Below are positions 33,563 to 42,546 of a DNA stretch of 64,000 nt, piece after piece. The notes beneath the pieces are model-generated. The model was given only the letters and a program-made list of their open reading frames with translations, was not told where the DNA came from and did no database searches. Within the stretch, counting starts at the first letter, position 1. The number at the start of each line of letters is the position of its first letter. Made by a program: the position numbers and the translations under genes. The stretch covers positions 248,001-312,000 of the forward strand of contig NZ_BDAV01000006.1 of assembly GCF_001612635.1 (NCBI RefSeq), written 5' to 3'. This DNA is from Nocardia africana NBRC 100379 (GTDB taxonomy: Bacteria > Actinomycetota > Actinomycetes > Mycobacteriales > Mycobacteriaceae).

Positions 33563-34672
33563 TCAGAGGTCGAGCACCAAACGTTCACCGGCGCAGCGTG
33601 ATACGCAGATGAGCAGTTCCCCTTCGGCGCGCTCGCCGGGGGTGAGGACGGTGTCGCGGTGGTCGGGCTGTCCGTCGAGCACCCGGACCTTGCAGGTGCG
33701 GCAGAAACCCTGCCGGCAGGAGTAGGCGATATCGGGCCGCACGCGCAGCACTTCGTCGAGCACCGAGCGGTCGGCGGGAATGTCGAGCACCTCGCCGGTG
33801 CGGGCGAGTTCGACGCGGAACGGCTTTCCGTCGACCACCGGTGCGGCGGAGAATCGCTCGGAATACAGTTCCACACCGGGCATGTCGCGCACCGCCGCGG
33901 CGATAGCCGAGGTCATCGGGACCGGTCCGCAGCAGTAGACCGAGGTGTCGACGCCGACGCCGCGCAGCAGATCCGCCGCCGTCGGCACACCTCCCTCGTC
34001 GTCGGTGCGCACCGTCACCCGGCTGCCGAAGGATTCGATCTCGGCGAGGAACGGGATGGTGTCGCGGCTGCGGCCGGTGTAGACCATGGTCCAGTCCACG
34101 CCCAGCCGGTGTGCCATCCGCACCATCGGCAGGATCGGTGTGATCCCGATGCCGCCCGCGACGAAATGCACACGGGCAGCGGAGGATCCGTGGCCGGGCA
34201 GGACGAACGGGAAGGCGTTGCGGGGCCCGCGGATCGTGAGTTCGGCGCCGAGGCCGAGTTCGTCGTGCACCTCGACCGAACCACCGAGCCCGCCCGGTAT
34301 CCGGCGCACCGCGACGCGGTAGTGGTACCGATCGGCGGGATCACCGCACAGCGAATACTGCCGCAACCGGCCCGACGGCAGTTCCAGGTCCAGATGGGCG
34401 CCCGGTCGCCAGGTGGGCAACGCGCTGCCGTCGACGGCTCGCAACACCAGGCTCACCACATCGGCGTCGTGGGCCTCGATCCGCCGCTCGACCACCCGCA
34501 CGCGCAGCCGGCCGCTGTCGACCGCGCCGGTCACCGGACGCCGGTGGATCAGCGACGCCCATCGCATCCGCGCCTCGGCGACCGCGCCGATGATGCGGAT
34601 CGGCCGGTCCGAACCGCGCCGGCCGTAGAGGTCGCGCGGGAGTTCGGTGGGTACGGGCCTGCGGGTCGTCAC
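33563..34672 (-). CDS. PDR/VanB-type oxidoreductase with C-terminal 2Fe-2S ferredoxin domain
   Basis: A 369-residue flavoprotein reductase that passes electrons from NAD(P)H through FMN/FAD to a plant-type [2Fe-2S] cluster. The FAD-type block RQYSLCGDPADRYHYR, the NAD(P) region GGIGITPILPMVRM and the C-terminal cluster motif SCRQGFCRTCKV with a distal C (LICVSRC) are visible. The domain order reductase-ferredoxin is that of phthalate-dioxygenase reductase. The GTG start at 34672 overlaps the stop of the upstream gene (GTGA). The protein probably supplies electrons to the diiron-type partner encoded just upstream. Confidence 0.88.
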   Translation of the reverse strand: MTTRRPVPTELPRDLYGRRGSDRPIRIIGAVAEARMRWASLIHRRPVTGAVDSGRLRVRVVERRIEAHDADVVSLVLRAVDGSALPTWRPGAHLDLELPSGRLRQYSLCGDPADRYHYRVAVRRIPGGLGGSVEVHDELGLGAELTIRGPRNAFPFVLPGHGSSAARVHFVAGGIGITPILPMVRMAHRLGVDWTMVYTGRSRDTIPFLAEIESFGSRVTVRTDDEGGVPTAADLLRGVGVDTSVYCCGPVPMTSAIAAAVRDMPGVELYSERFSAAPVVDGKPFRVELARTGEVLDIPADRSVLDEVLRVRPDIAYSCRQGFCRTCKVRVLDGQPDHRDTVLTPGERAEGELLICVSRCAGERLVLDL

Positions 34673-35571
34673 GACGCGAGTGCCTGTGCCGCAGGCGATT
34701 TCGCCAGATACGCGACGGCCTGCGCGGTCGATCCGACCGAGGCCGGGGTGTATCCGGGTTTGGCCACCGACAGCGCCGACCACAGCAGCGAGGGAATTCC
34801 GGGTAGCGCACCCCGCCACATCGCACCGAGCGCCTTGCCCACGATGCGCGGATACCCCATATTCGGCAGCTCGGCGTCCTGGTGCACCAGGTACTTCGTG
34901 CCGCGCAGCAGCAGTGCCACGAAGATCGGGAAGGTGATCGCCATCAGCGCGCAGCGGCGCACATAGCCGACCTCGAAATATGCGGCGACATCGTGCGCGA
35001 CGAAGCGGTGTTCGACCTCTTCGGCGCCGTGCCACCGGTACAGGTCGAGCATGTTGGGCGCGGCGTCGAACCGCTCCAGATCGGCGTTGATGATCCAGTC
35101 GCCGAGGAAGGCGAAGAAATGCTCGAGGGTGGCGATGAACCCCAGCCGTTCGACGAGGGTCTGGAACTCCTCGCGCGGCGTCTGCCCGTCGCGCGGGCCC
35201 AGCGCCTTGCGGAAGATGTATTCCATCTGGCGCGCGTAGCTGTCGACGTCGACGCCGTGGGCGCGGAAGACCTGCTGCAGCGAATCGTTGTGGGTTTCGG
35301 CGTGCATGGCCTCCTGCCCCATGAAGCCGATGACCTGCTCGCGCAGCTTCTCGTCCTTGATCAGCGGCAGCGCCTCGGAGAAGGTCTGGATGAACATCCG
35401 CTCGCCCTCGGGCAGCAGCAGGTTGAGCGAGTTGAACACATGCGAAGCGATGGGTTCGGCGGCCAGCCAGTGCAGCGGGGTGGCCCGCCAGTCGAACTGC
35501 ACGTTGCGCGCGTGCAGCGCCACCTCACCGGGATCGCCCACGCCACGGTTGCGCATGGGAAGTAACTTCAT
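34669..35571 (-). CDS. Metal-dependent hydrolase family protein (PF10118-like)
   Basis: A 300-residue helical protein of the family annotated as metal-dependent hydrolase. The conserved acidic/histidine blocks are FMGQEAMHAETHNDSLQ and WHGAEEVEHRFVAHDV, spaced like a ferritin-like diiron site with two ExxH motifs. That pattern is inferred to bind two metal ions and could make this an oxygenase rather than a hydrolase, in keeping with the co-encoded ferredoxin reductase. The ATG at 35571 follows GGAG. It heads the operon metal protein, reductase, ephD, downstream of a clear inverted repeat. Confidence 0.85.
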   Translation of the reverse strand: MKLLPMRNRGVGDPGEVALHARNVQFDWRATPLHWLAAEPIASHVFNSLNLLLPEGERMFIQTFSEALPLIKDEKLREQVIGFMGQEAMHAETHNDSLQQVFRAHGVDVDSYARQMEYIFRKALGPRDGQTPREEFQTLVERLGFIATLEHFFAFLGDWIINADLERFDAAPNMLDLYRWHGAEEVEHRFVAHDVAAYFEVGYVRRCALMAITFPIFVALLLRGTKYLVHQDAELPNMGYPRIVGKALGAMWRGALPGIPSLLWSALSVAKPGYTPASVGSTAQAVAYLAKSPAAQALAS

Positions 35572-35622
35572 CGGTACTCCTGGTCGTCATCTCGGCCATC
35601 GGTTCCGGCCGCACCGGCACCG

Positions 35623-35642
35623 TTGCTACAGCAGCGTAGCAA
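35623..35642. promoter_or_regulatory. Inverted-repeat operator upstream of the metal protein/reductase/ephD operon
   Basis: TTGCTAC (35623-35629) and GTAGCAA (35636-35642) are perfect 7-base arms separated by six bases. The site lies 52 bp upstream of the first start codon. Size and symmetry suggest a TetR-type regulator encoded elsewhere. Confidence 0.65.
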
Positions 35643-35698
35643 TTATCGGACGGTAAGCGACACCCTGAGTACCACATAATGATGGCCGCCGGAGCGGA

Positions 35699-36160
35699 TC
35701 AGCGCGGGGTCCTCGGCCAGGTGTAGGTGTGGCCGTCGGCATCCACGGTGGTCACCTTGGTGAAGACATTGCCCGGCCGCGCGACGTCGCTCAGGGTCAG
35801 ATGCACTTTTTTGGTGACGTACTTGCCGGCGGCGCAGTTGGGATCGCAGGTGTTCTCCCGCTCGACTCCGTCGCCCTGCGCCTGATCCGGCCCCCAGCTC
35901 TGCCACACGATCTGTTCCACCCGGGCGCCCAGATCGGCGCAGGCAAGGATCATGTTCTCCGGCCGGACCGCCGGCTTACTGAAGGAACAGTCGATAACTT
36001 CCGGGACCGTGCTGGTGGTGGTCGCCTTCGGCGCGACCGAGTCGGCCGGGCGGGCGTTCCCGGAGTCGGACGAACCACAGCCGGTCATTATCAGCAGGGC
36101 CGCGGCCGCGGCCGCGCCGAACAGCGGGCGGCTACCGCGCCGAATCGTGTCACCGTTCAT
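35699..36160 (-). CDS. Hypothetical lipoprotein
   Basis: A 153-residue secreted protein with a signal peptide ([22 protein letters not shown]) and a lipobox MTGC placing the lipidated cysteine at residue 28. The mature part has a Ser/Thr/Pro linker and a domain with CSFSKPAVRPENMILACAD and four further cysteines (including CDPNCAAGKY), suggesting disulfides. It resembles small nocardial lipoproteins of unknown function. Confidence 0.8.
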   Translation of the reverse strand: MNGDTIRRGSRPLFGAAAAAALLIMTGCGSSDSGNARPADSVAPKATTTSTVPEVIDCSFSKPAVRPENMILACADLGARVEQIVWQSWGPDQAQGDGVERENTCDPNCAAGKYVTKKVHLTLSDVARPGNVFTKVTTVDADGHTYTWPRTPR

Positions 36161-36360
36161 GTCAGTCCCCAGATCTCGTCGAACTCCACCCGCCGCCCGT
36201 GGGCGTGTCTCCCAAACCTAGTGGATCGATTCGGCGGACGGACGCTCACAGCACCGGCGCACACGCGCAATCCACAGCCCTCGCCACACGGCCACGGTTC
36301 CGCCGGGCGATCCCTTACCGATGCCGGACCCCGACCCCCGGGTCGAATCCACAGGGCCGG

Positions 36361-36678
36361 CTACTCGCCCACGGTCACGTCCGGATCGAGGTAGTCCGCC
36401 GCCCACGCCCACAGCGGTTCCAGCGCCCGCACGAGTTCGCATCCGGCCGTGGACAATTCGTAGGCCTTGTCGGCGCGTTTGACGATCACACCGGCGCCTT
36501 GCAGGGTCTGCAGCCGCACCGAGAGCATGCTCGAGGAGCAGTTGCCCATGCGCCGGCGCAGCTCGAGGAAACCGAGCGGTCCCGGCGTCAACTCCCGGAC
36601 GATGCGCAGCATCCAGCGCTGCCCCAGCAGTTCCATCGCCGCGCGCGGGCCGCTCTCGCGCTCTCTTGCACTTCTCAT
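36361..36678 (-). CDS. HxlR-family transcriptional regulator
   Basis: A 105-residue winged-helix regulator with the HxlR pattern AAMELLGQRWMLRIVRELTP and FLELRRRMGNCSSSMLSVRL followed by YELSTAGCELVRALEPLW. A cysteine near residue 45 and one at 83 might sense thiol-reactive compounds as in some family members, but this is speculative. The ATG at 36678 is chosen over a frame extended upstream. It is divergent from an SDR gene only 50 bp away and likely controls it. Confidence 0.87.
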   Translation of the reverse strand: MRSARERESGPRAAMELLGQRWMLRIVRELTPGPLGFLELRRRMGNCSSSMLSVRLQTLQGAGVIVKRADKAYELSTAGCELVRALEPLWAWAADYLDPDVTVGE

Positions 36679-36728
36679 TTCGAACCACCATAGTGATTCT
36701 GAAATAGAAGCAACGAGTGGGAGTGCAT

Positions 36729-37481
36729 GTGGATTCACCACGCATCGTGTTGATCACCGGCGCCTCGCGCGGCATCGGGGCGCAGACCGCCCGGATTCTC
36801 GCGGGGCGCGAGGATCACGTCGTCCTGAACTATCGCGAGAAGCACAGGCGGGCAAGCGATCTCGCCGATGCGATCGCCGCCGAGGGCGGATCGGCGACCC
36901 CGGTGGGCGCCGACCTGTCCGATCCCGAGGCGGCCGCGGCCATGATCGAGGAGCTCCGCACCCGGTTCGGGCGCCTGGACGTGCTGATCCTCAACGCCTC
37001 CGGCGGGCTCGAACACGGCGCGGCGCCCGATTACGCCATGACGATCAACCGTGACGCCCAGGTGCGGTTGGTCCGCCTGGCCCTGCCGCTGCTGGCCCCG
37101 GGATCACGCATCGTGTTCGTCACCAGCCACCAGGCGCACTTCCACGGCCGCAAACCCACCCCGCCGGATTACGAGCCCATCGCGCGGAGCAAGCGGGCGG
37201 GTGAGGACGCGCTGCGCGCCATAATCGGCGAATTCGACTCGCGCGGTATCGGTTTCACGGTCGTATCGGGCGACATGATCGAGGGCACCATCATCGTGCG
37301 CCTGCTCGAACGCCGCGATCCGGACGCGGTGGCGGCGCGGACCGAGCACGGCGCGCTACCGACGATCGACGAGTTCGCGACCGCGATCGCCGATGCCACC
37401 ACCACCGACACCGCACCCGGCCACACCGTCTACGTCGGCGGGGCCGACTACCTGGTCACCGCGGCCGATCCGGCTACCTGA
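36729..37481 (+). CDS. SDR-family oxidoreductase
   Basis: A 250-residue short-chain dehydrogenase with TGASRGIGAQT and a LNASGG motif in place of NNAG. The usual YxxxK is not obvious; the corresponding region reads YEPIARSKRAGEDAL, so Tyr and Lys are not in the standard spacing (YEPIARSK). The fold is intact but the catalytic residues may be atypical. The GTG at 36729 follows GGGAG by five bases. It is divergent from the HxlR gene and likely its target. Confidence 0.83.
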   Translation: MDSPRIVLITGASRGIGAQTARILAGREDHVVLNYREKHRRASDLADAIAAEGGSATPVGADLSDPEAAAAMIEELRTRFGRLDVLILNASGGLEHGAAPDYAMTINRDAQVRLVRLALPLLAPGSRIVFVTSHQAHFHGRKPTPPDYEPIARSKRAGEDALRAIIGEFDSRGIGFTVVSGDMIEGTIIVRLLERRDPDAVAARTEHGALPTIDEFATAIADATTTDTAPGHTVYVGGADYLVTAADPAT

Positions 37482-37620
37482 TCGTCGGATGCGGAGTCGG
37501 CGAAACCACCACGGCCACGCTCCGACCCCTCGCTGCGAAGCGACCGTTCGTGGACGGCCGAGCCGTCCGGCGGCGGCGGCGCGCCGACAGTCCGGCCACG
37601 ATCGGCCTAGGCGGGCACGA

Positions 37621-37815
37621 TCACCCGTGGGCGTGGTCGAACCACTGGTACGGGATCGACCAATCCCATTCGGCCTCGGCCGCTTCGGCGTCGCGGCAGT
37701 CGTCCACGTGGCATTCGTTCGGATAGACCGGAACCATCGCGCCGAATCCCGCACCCAGCGCGGACAATCCGTCCAGCACACAGCGCCACAGAGCGGACTT
37801 CTCGAGTCGGTGCAC
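37621..37815 (-). CDS. Small hypothetical protein
   Basis: A 64-residue protein, beginning MHRLEKSALWRCVLDGLSAL and ending in WSIPYQWFDHAHG. No family is recognised. The start is decided by an almost perfect AAGGAGGT ribosome site nine bases before the GTG, the strongest in this part of the window. It contains ECHVDDC, possibly a metal site. The 133-bp gap upstream leads to the end of the car gene, on the same strand. Confidence 0.65.
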   Translation of the reverse strand: MHRLEKSALWRCVLDGLSALGAGFGAMVPVYPNECHVDDCRDAEAAEAEWDWSIPYQWFDHAHG

Positions 37816-37948
37816 CGGAATCGACCTCCTTGTCACACTCGGCGAGCGCTCGGGGCGACGCGATCACCCTCGGCGCCTTCGCCGACCAACGCTGTGGGGC
37901 AAAACGGTACGCCCGGCAGACCCCGGCTGTGTCCGGTTTCGGCAATCT

Positions 37949-40900
37949 TCACAGCAGACCCGCAGCGGTCAGATCCCGGACGTATTTGCCGATCAATGCC
38001 CGGCTCAGATGCGGTATGTCGCCGTCGGGACCGGTCCCCGCCGCGCGCACCGCGGCCCGGAACCGCTCGGCCGGCAGCGCCGATCCCGCGATGGCCGGGG
38101 CCGGGCGCCGGAAGGCGTGCAGCAGCGGCAGGACCGAATGCCGCCGCTGCCGCTCGGGCAGGGCACGCAGTGCGGTCTCGAAACGCGCCAGCCAGTCGGC
38201 GTAGTCGGCGATGCGAGTGATGCGGTGACCGTCGGCGACGAGCCAGTCGACGAAGGTGTCCAGGCCGATGCCGTCGTCGTGCGGGTTGAGCACATCGAAG
38301 GTCTCGAATCCGCTGTCGGCGCCGGGACCGAGCGCGGTGATCGAGGCGGCGGTGAAATCCGCGGGCAGTCCGTCGTAGTGACCACGGGCGCGACCCCCGT
38401 CGGCGGGAGGGCGGTAGAACGATTCCGGCGCGAGACCGGTGGCGAGCACGCTGAGCAGCAATCGCGTGAACATGTCGGGCAGATTGAACTGCCCGGCGAA
38501 TTCGCTGTGCGCGAGGATCATGTCCGACCGGAAGACCGCGACCGGCAGCCCGCACAGGTCGTGCGCCTCGCGCAGCAACACCTCACCGGCCCATTTGCTG
38601 TTGCCGTACCCGTTGGCGTAGCCGCCGTCGATGACCCGCTCGGGGCTGATCTCGCGAATATCGCCGTTCTCGGTGAAGTGGCCGACCTGGGAGGCCACCG
38701 CGACGGTGGACAGATAGGTCACCGGTTTGCGGCGCGCGGTGATCGCGAACCTGACGACCTCGGCCGTGCCGACCACGTTGGGCCCGAACAGCTGGTCGTA
38801 GGGCAGCACGTGATTGACCAGCGCCGCCGGGTGCACCACGAGGTCGACGGTGTGGGTGAGTTCGCGCCACCGGTCCTCGTCCAGTCCGAAATTCGGTTCG
38901 GCGATATCGCCCGGCAGGACGGTCAGCCGCCGTTCGGCGAGCTCCCGATATCGTTGCAGCAGAGCCGGATCCCCGCTGTCGAACGCCTCGTCCAGGCGGG
39001 CCCGCGCGGCGTCGGCGTCACGGCCGCGGATCACACAGATCAGCCTGCCGTCGCGGGCGTCGAGCCGGTGCAGCCATTCCAGGCACAGAAACCGGCCGAG
39101 GTAGCCGTTGGCGCCGGTCAGCAGCACCGTGCGCGGCGGGGTCGACACGGACGGCAGAGACTTTGCGGCAGTGAGGGTTTCGTGGTCGATGAACGCGTCG
39201 AGGGTCAGATCCGCGGCGCGCACGCGCGTGCCGTGCCCGTGCACGCTGGTCAGCGTGGGGCGGCGTCCGCCCTCGTTCCGTTCGGTGCCGATGTATTCGG
39301 CCAAGCGCCGCAACGTATTCGCCGGATGGACGATGGTACCCACCGGCACCTCCACGCCGAACAGTTCGGTCAGCAGATTCGACAGCGACAGCGCCGACAG
39401 CGAATCACCACCGAGGTCGGTGAAGTGCGCCTCGGGCCGGACGTCGGTACTCGCGCAGCCCAGCAGGGCCCTCGCGGCCCGGCCCACCGTCTCCAGCACG
39501 GGACGATCCGCCGCACCGTGGCGCAGTGCGGCCAGTTCGTCGGCCTGTTCCCGCGACAGTTCGGCGTAGAGCCGCTCCAGGCGCTCGCCGTAGCGCTGCT
39601 TCAGCTTGGGCCGCAACAACTTTCCGATTCCCGACAGCAGACCGTTGTCGTGGGTGAACGGCTCGGTCTCGAGCAGGAAGTCGCGCGGGATCTCGTAACT
39701 GTCGAGCCCGGCCTCCTTCGCCAGTTCCTGCAGCGATTCGGCCAGTGCCGCACGGGGATCCGGGAGCGCCAGCGCCTCGTCGGTGGGCACGATCACCGCG
39801 AGCAGATAGGCGCGTTCGCTGCTGCCGTAGACGAAGATCTGACGGATCAGCGCGCTGGTGGAGAACACCGATTCCAGCTTCGCCACGGTGACGAACTCGC
39901 CCTGCGACAGCTTGAGCACATTGTTGCGGCGATCGACGTAGACCAGGTGGTCGGGGCCGAGTTCGGCGACCACGTCGCCGGTGCGGTAGAAGCCGTCCTC
40001 GTCGAACATCTCCGCGGTGATCTCGGGGCGTTTGAAGTACCCCGGGAACATGGTGGTGGTCTTGAGCAGCAGTTCACCGCGCGGATGGGGCCGGTCGGTG
40101 CCGAAGTAGCCGAGTTCGGGCACGTCGGCGAGCTTGTAGTCCAGCACCGGTGGGCGCCGGATCTTGTTGTCGATGATGATGCTGCCGCCGGCCTCGGTGG
40201 AGCCGTATCCGTCGTGCAGGCCGATGCCCAGCACGGATTCCATGAAGGCGCGCATCTCCGGCGCCAGCGGCGCACTGGCACACATCGCGGCGAGGAAGCG
40301 GCCACCCAGAAGTCGTTCGCGCAGTTCGGTTTTCACCTCGTCCTCGACGACGCCGCGCTCGCCGCCGGCCGCGACCCGGGCCTCGACCTCGCCCTGATGG
40401 TGTTGCAGCAGCATCTCGCAGACGCGCGGCACGAAGACCAGTTCGGTGGGACGGATCAGCTCCAGATCCTCGAACAGCGTCGACATATCGCTGCGCGCGG
40501 TGAAGTAGGCGGTGCCGCCGCGGGCGAGCGTGCCGCCCAGTTGCAGACGGCCGGCCACATGACTGAGCGGAAGATAGTTGAGGGTGATCGCGGGTACCGG
40601 CGTCTTGCCGGTGTACAACCACATGGCGGCGGCCAAGCGGTCGGTGTACATGGCGCCCTTGGGCGTTCCGGTGCTGCCGGAGGTGTAGATGAGCAGCGAC
40701 AACGGGTCGTCGCCGGGCGCGCTCGCCAGCGGCACGGCCGGTAGTGCGAAACCACGCTCGACGAGGTCGTGCAGCGATTCGATCGCGATCTCGCGACCGG
40801 ATTCGGCCACCCGGGTGCGCGCCGCCGCGACCGCCGCGCGTTCGTCATCGTCGCCGGCGCTGTCGAAGACGACCAGGTGCCCGATCGTCACACTCGCCAG

Positions 40901-41425
40901 CGCGGCCTCGACCGCGGCGCCGAGCAGTTCGGCGCTGCAGGCCAGCACCCGCGCCTCGGTCTCCGCGATGATCGAATTCCATTGCGCGACAGCGGCAGTG
41001 GCCTGCAGCGGCACCGCCACGGTGCGGAGCCGCACACCCGCGAGATCGACGGTGAGGTAGTCGGTGCTGACGAATCCGACCGTGCACACGAAATCCCCGG
41101 CCCGCACCCCCGCACCCTGCCAGGCACTCGCCAGCGCGCCGGCGCGCGACCACAGCTGCCGATAGGTCAGCGTCTCGAAGCGCGGCAGCAGCCGCCGCAC
41201 CCGGCGCCCCGAGGCGTCGACGACGATCTCACCGGCGCGCTGCCCGACGGCCGGACGGTCGGCGTACGCGGTCATGACCGTGTCGATCAGTTCGGCCGGC
41301 CGCAGTCCGGGACGCGCGAGTGCGGCGGTGACGTCCGCATCCGGCCAGGCGGCGCGCACCTCGTCGTCGGCCATCGCCGCCGCGAGGCGCCGTTTACGCT
41401 CGGCCTTCTGCACGTCATCGGGCAT
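37949..41425 (-). CDS. car: Carboxylic acid reductase (CAR; FadD9-like)
   Basis: A 1158-residue three-domain enzyme that reduces carboxylic acids to aldehydes with ATP and NADPH. The adenylation domain has [16 protein letters not shown] and YGSTEAGGS. The carrier domain has [12 protein letters not shown] with the phosphopantetheine serine at residue 675. The reductase domain has the Rossmann motif [13 protein letters not shown] and the YGNSKWAGE active site. Length and order match the Nocardia CAR family. It needs activation by a phosphopantetheinyl transferase encoded elsewhere. The start follows AGGGAGA, and an inverted repeat lies 76 bp upstream. Substrate range cannot be read; fatty and aromatic acids are both possible. 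Confidence 0.92.
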   Translation of the reverse strand: MPDDVQKAERKRRLAAAMADDEVRAAWPDADVTAALARPGLRPAELIDTVMTAYADRPAVGQRAGEIVVDASGRRVRRLLPRFETLTYRQLWSRAGALASAWQGAGVRAGDFVCTVGFVSTDYLTVDLAGVRLRTVAVPLQATAAVAQWNSIIAETEARVLACSAELLGAAVEAALASVTIGHLVVFDSAGDDDERAAVAAARTRVAESGREIAIESLHDLVERGFALPAVPLASAPGDDPLSLLIYTSGSTGTPKGAMYTDRLAAAMWLYTGKTPVPAITLNYLPLSHVAGRLQLGGTLARGGTAYFTARSDMSTLFEDLELIRPTELVFVPRVCEMLLQHHQGEVEARVAAGGERGVVEDEVKTELRERLLGGRFLAAMCASAPLAPEMRAFMESVLGIGLHDGYGSTEAGGSIIIDNKIRRPPVLDYKLADVPELGYFGTDRPHPRGELLLKTTTMFPGYFKRPEITAEMFDEDGFYRTGDVVAELGPDHLVYVDRRNNVLKLSQGEFVTVAKLESVFSTSALIRQIFVYGSSERAYLLAVIVPTDEALALPDPRAALAESLQELAKEAGLDSYEIPRDFLLETEPFTHDNGLLSGIGKLLRPKLKQRYGERLERLYAELSREQADELAALRHGAADRPVLETVGRAARALLGCASTDVRPEAHFTDLGGDSLSALSLSNLLTELFGVEVPVGTIVHPANTLRRLAEYIGTERNEGGRRPTLTSVHGHGTRVRAADLTLDAFIDHETLTAAKSLPSVSTPPRTVLLTGANGYLGRFLCLEWLHRLDARDGRLICVIRGRDADAARARLDEAFDSGDPALLQRYRELAERRLTVLPGDIAEPNFGLDEDRWRELTHTVDLVVHPAALVNHVLPYDQLFGPNVVGTAEVVRFAITARRKPVTYLSTVAVASQVGHFTENGDIREISPERVIDGGYANGYGNSKWAGEVLLREAHDLCGLPVAVFRSDMILAHSEFAGQFNLPDMFTRLLLSVLATGLAPESFYRPPADGGRARGHYDGLPADFTAASITALGPGADSGFETFDVLNPHDDGIGLDTFVDWLVADGHRITRIADYADWLARFETALRALPERQRRHSVLPLLHAFRRPAPAIAGSALPAERFRAAVRAAGTGPDGDIPHLSRALIGKYVRDLTAAGLL

Positions 41426-41500
41426 GGGTAGGTCTCCCTGGTCGTCAACCGGCGGACAAGTCGTCGCCCACGCGCCACTGTAGCGCGCATCACGGTTAAC

Positions 41501-41513
41501 TTAGCTCCGCTAA
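41501..41513. promoter_or_regulatory. Short inverted repeat upstream of car
   Basis: TTAGC (41501-41505) and GCTAA (41509-41513) form a perfect repeat with a three-base spacer, inside an AT-rich patch with GGTTAAC and CTAAC. It lies 76 bp before the car start and may be an operator. No regulator gene is adjacent. Confidence 0.45.
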
Positions 41514-41697
41514 CTACCCGCTCGTCAAGCGTTTGCGGCAAGAATGCGGTCCGCCCCGGCTGCGCAACGGTGTTCCTGCCGCACGGAACCACTGCGGATT
41601 CGGCGCCTGTTCGGCCGCTGAGGAGCGGCCGAACGGCCGCGGTGCGGTGACTTTGTGCTCTCTCGCACCGGCCCGCGCGGATGCGACTGTCCTCCTC

Positions 41698-42516
41698 ATG
41701 CAGAACACCGTTTCGCCGGCGGAACCGATCCTCCAGGTCTCCGCCGGCCGCTATGTGTCGGACGCGGGAGCGGAATACGCGCGGGAGAAGATCGGGCGTG
41801 CGCTGAGCTACGCGCCGGAACCCGTCCTTTTCGCGCGAGTGCGGCTCGCCGGTCACGGTGACCCCGCCCTCGGCGGATCCGTTGTCGCCCAGGCCAATGT
41901 GAATCTCGCCGGTCGCCCGGTGCGGGTACAGGTCACCGGGGCGAGCACCCGCGAAGCGGTGGACCTGCTCCGGGCTCGGCTCGAATCGCGCCTTTCCCGC
42001 ATGTCGCGGCACTGGGAAGCCGTGCGAGGGGGACGGGGAGCCGGAGCGGTCCACGAGTGGCGGCACGGCGCTGCTCCGAGAAATCGGTTGCCGTACCACC
42101 CGCGTCCGGCCGAGGAGCGTCGAGTCATACGGCACAAGTCGTATGCGCTGGCGAACGAGACCGTCGACGAGGCGGCCTTCGATATGGAGCTCATGGACTA
42201 CGAGTTCCAGCTGTTCACCGAATACGGCAGCCATGTCGACAGCGTCCTGTATCGCGACGGTGCCGCGGGATACCGTCTGGCGCAGGTGGATCCGCGCCCC
42301 GATGCGGTGACGCGCGGTTTACCGGCATTGTCCGTCAGCAGCCGGCAGGCGCCGAGACTGGACGTGCCCGAGGCGATCACCCGACTGGAACTGACCGGAT
42401 GGCCGTTCGTCTTCTTCCGGGACCGGGACCTCGACCGCGGCTGCGTGCTCTATCACCGCTACGACGGGCACTACGGCCTGATCACACCGTCCGACGCCGC
42501 AGACCGCACCGAATAG
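41698..42516 (+). CDS. Ribosome-hibernation-like protein with duplicated S30AE C-terminal domain
   Basis: A 272-residue protein related to hibernation-promoting factors. Residues 10-115 resemble an S30AE ribosome-binding domain, and residues 145-200 a typical C-terminal dimerisation domain (RHKSYALANETVDEAAFDME, FQLFTEYGSHVDSVLYRDG). A second copy follows (PEAITRLELTGWPFVFFRD, YHRYDGHYGLITPS). Standard long HPFs have one such domain. It somewhat resembles M. tuberculosis Rv0079, a dormancy-linked translation inhibitor. The gene is followed 30 bp later by a tandem universal stress protein, fitting a hypoxia/dormancy unit. The role is inferred from the domains. Confidence 0.82.
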   Translation: MQNTVSPAEPILQVSAGRYVSDAGAEYAREKIGRALSYAPEPVLFARVRLAGHGDPALGGSVVAQANVNLAGRPVRVQVTGASTREAVDLLRARLESRLSRMSRHWEAVRGGRGAGAVHEWRHGAAPRNRLPYHPRPAEERRVIRHKSYALANETVDEAAFDMELMDYEFQLFTEYGSHVDSVLYRDGAAGYRLAQVDPRPDAVTRGLPALSVSSRQAPRLDVPEAITRLELTGWPFVFFRDRDLDRGCVLYHRYDGHYGLITPSDAADRTE

Positions 42517-42546
42517 ACCCGGCGCACACGGGAAGAGGAGACACCT

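Noticed and set aside
36729..37481. Calling this SDR a normal catalytic dehydrogenase
   Set aside because: The YxxxK active site cannot be seen in the standard spacing, so only the fold is claimed.
41640..41697. A full DosR box upstream of the hibernation gene
   Set aside because: Only the left half fits the consensus; kept as a low-interest finding, not a feature.
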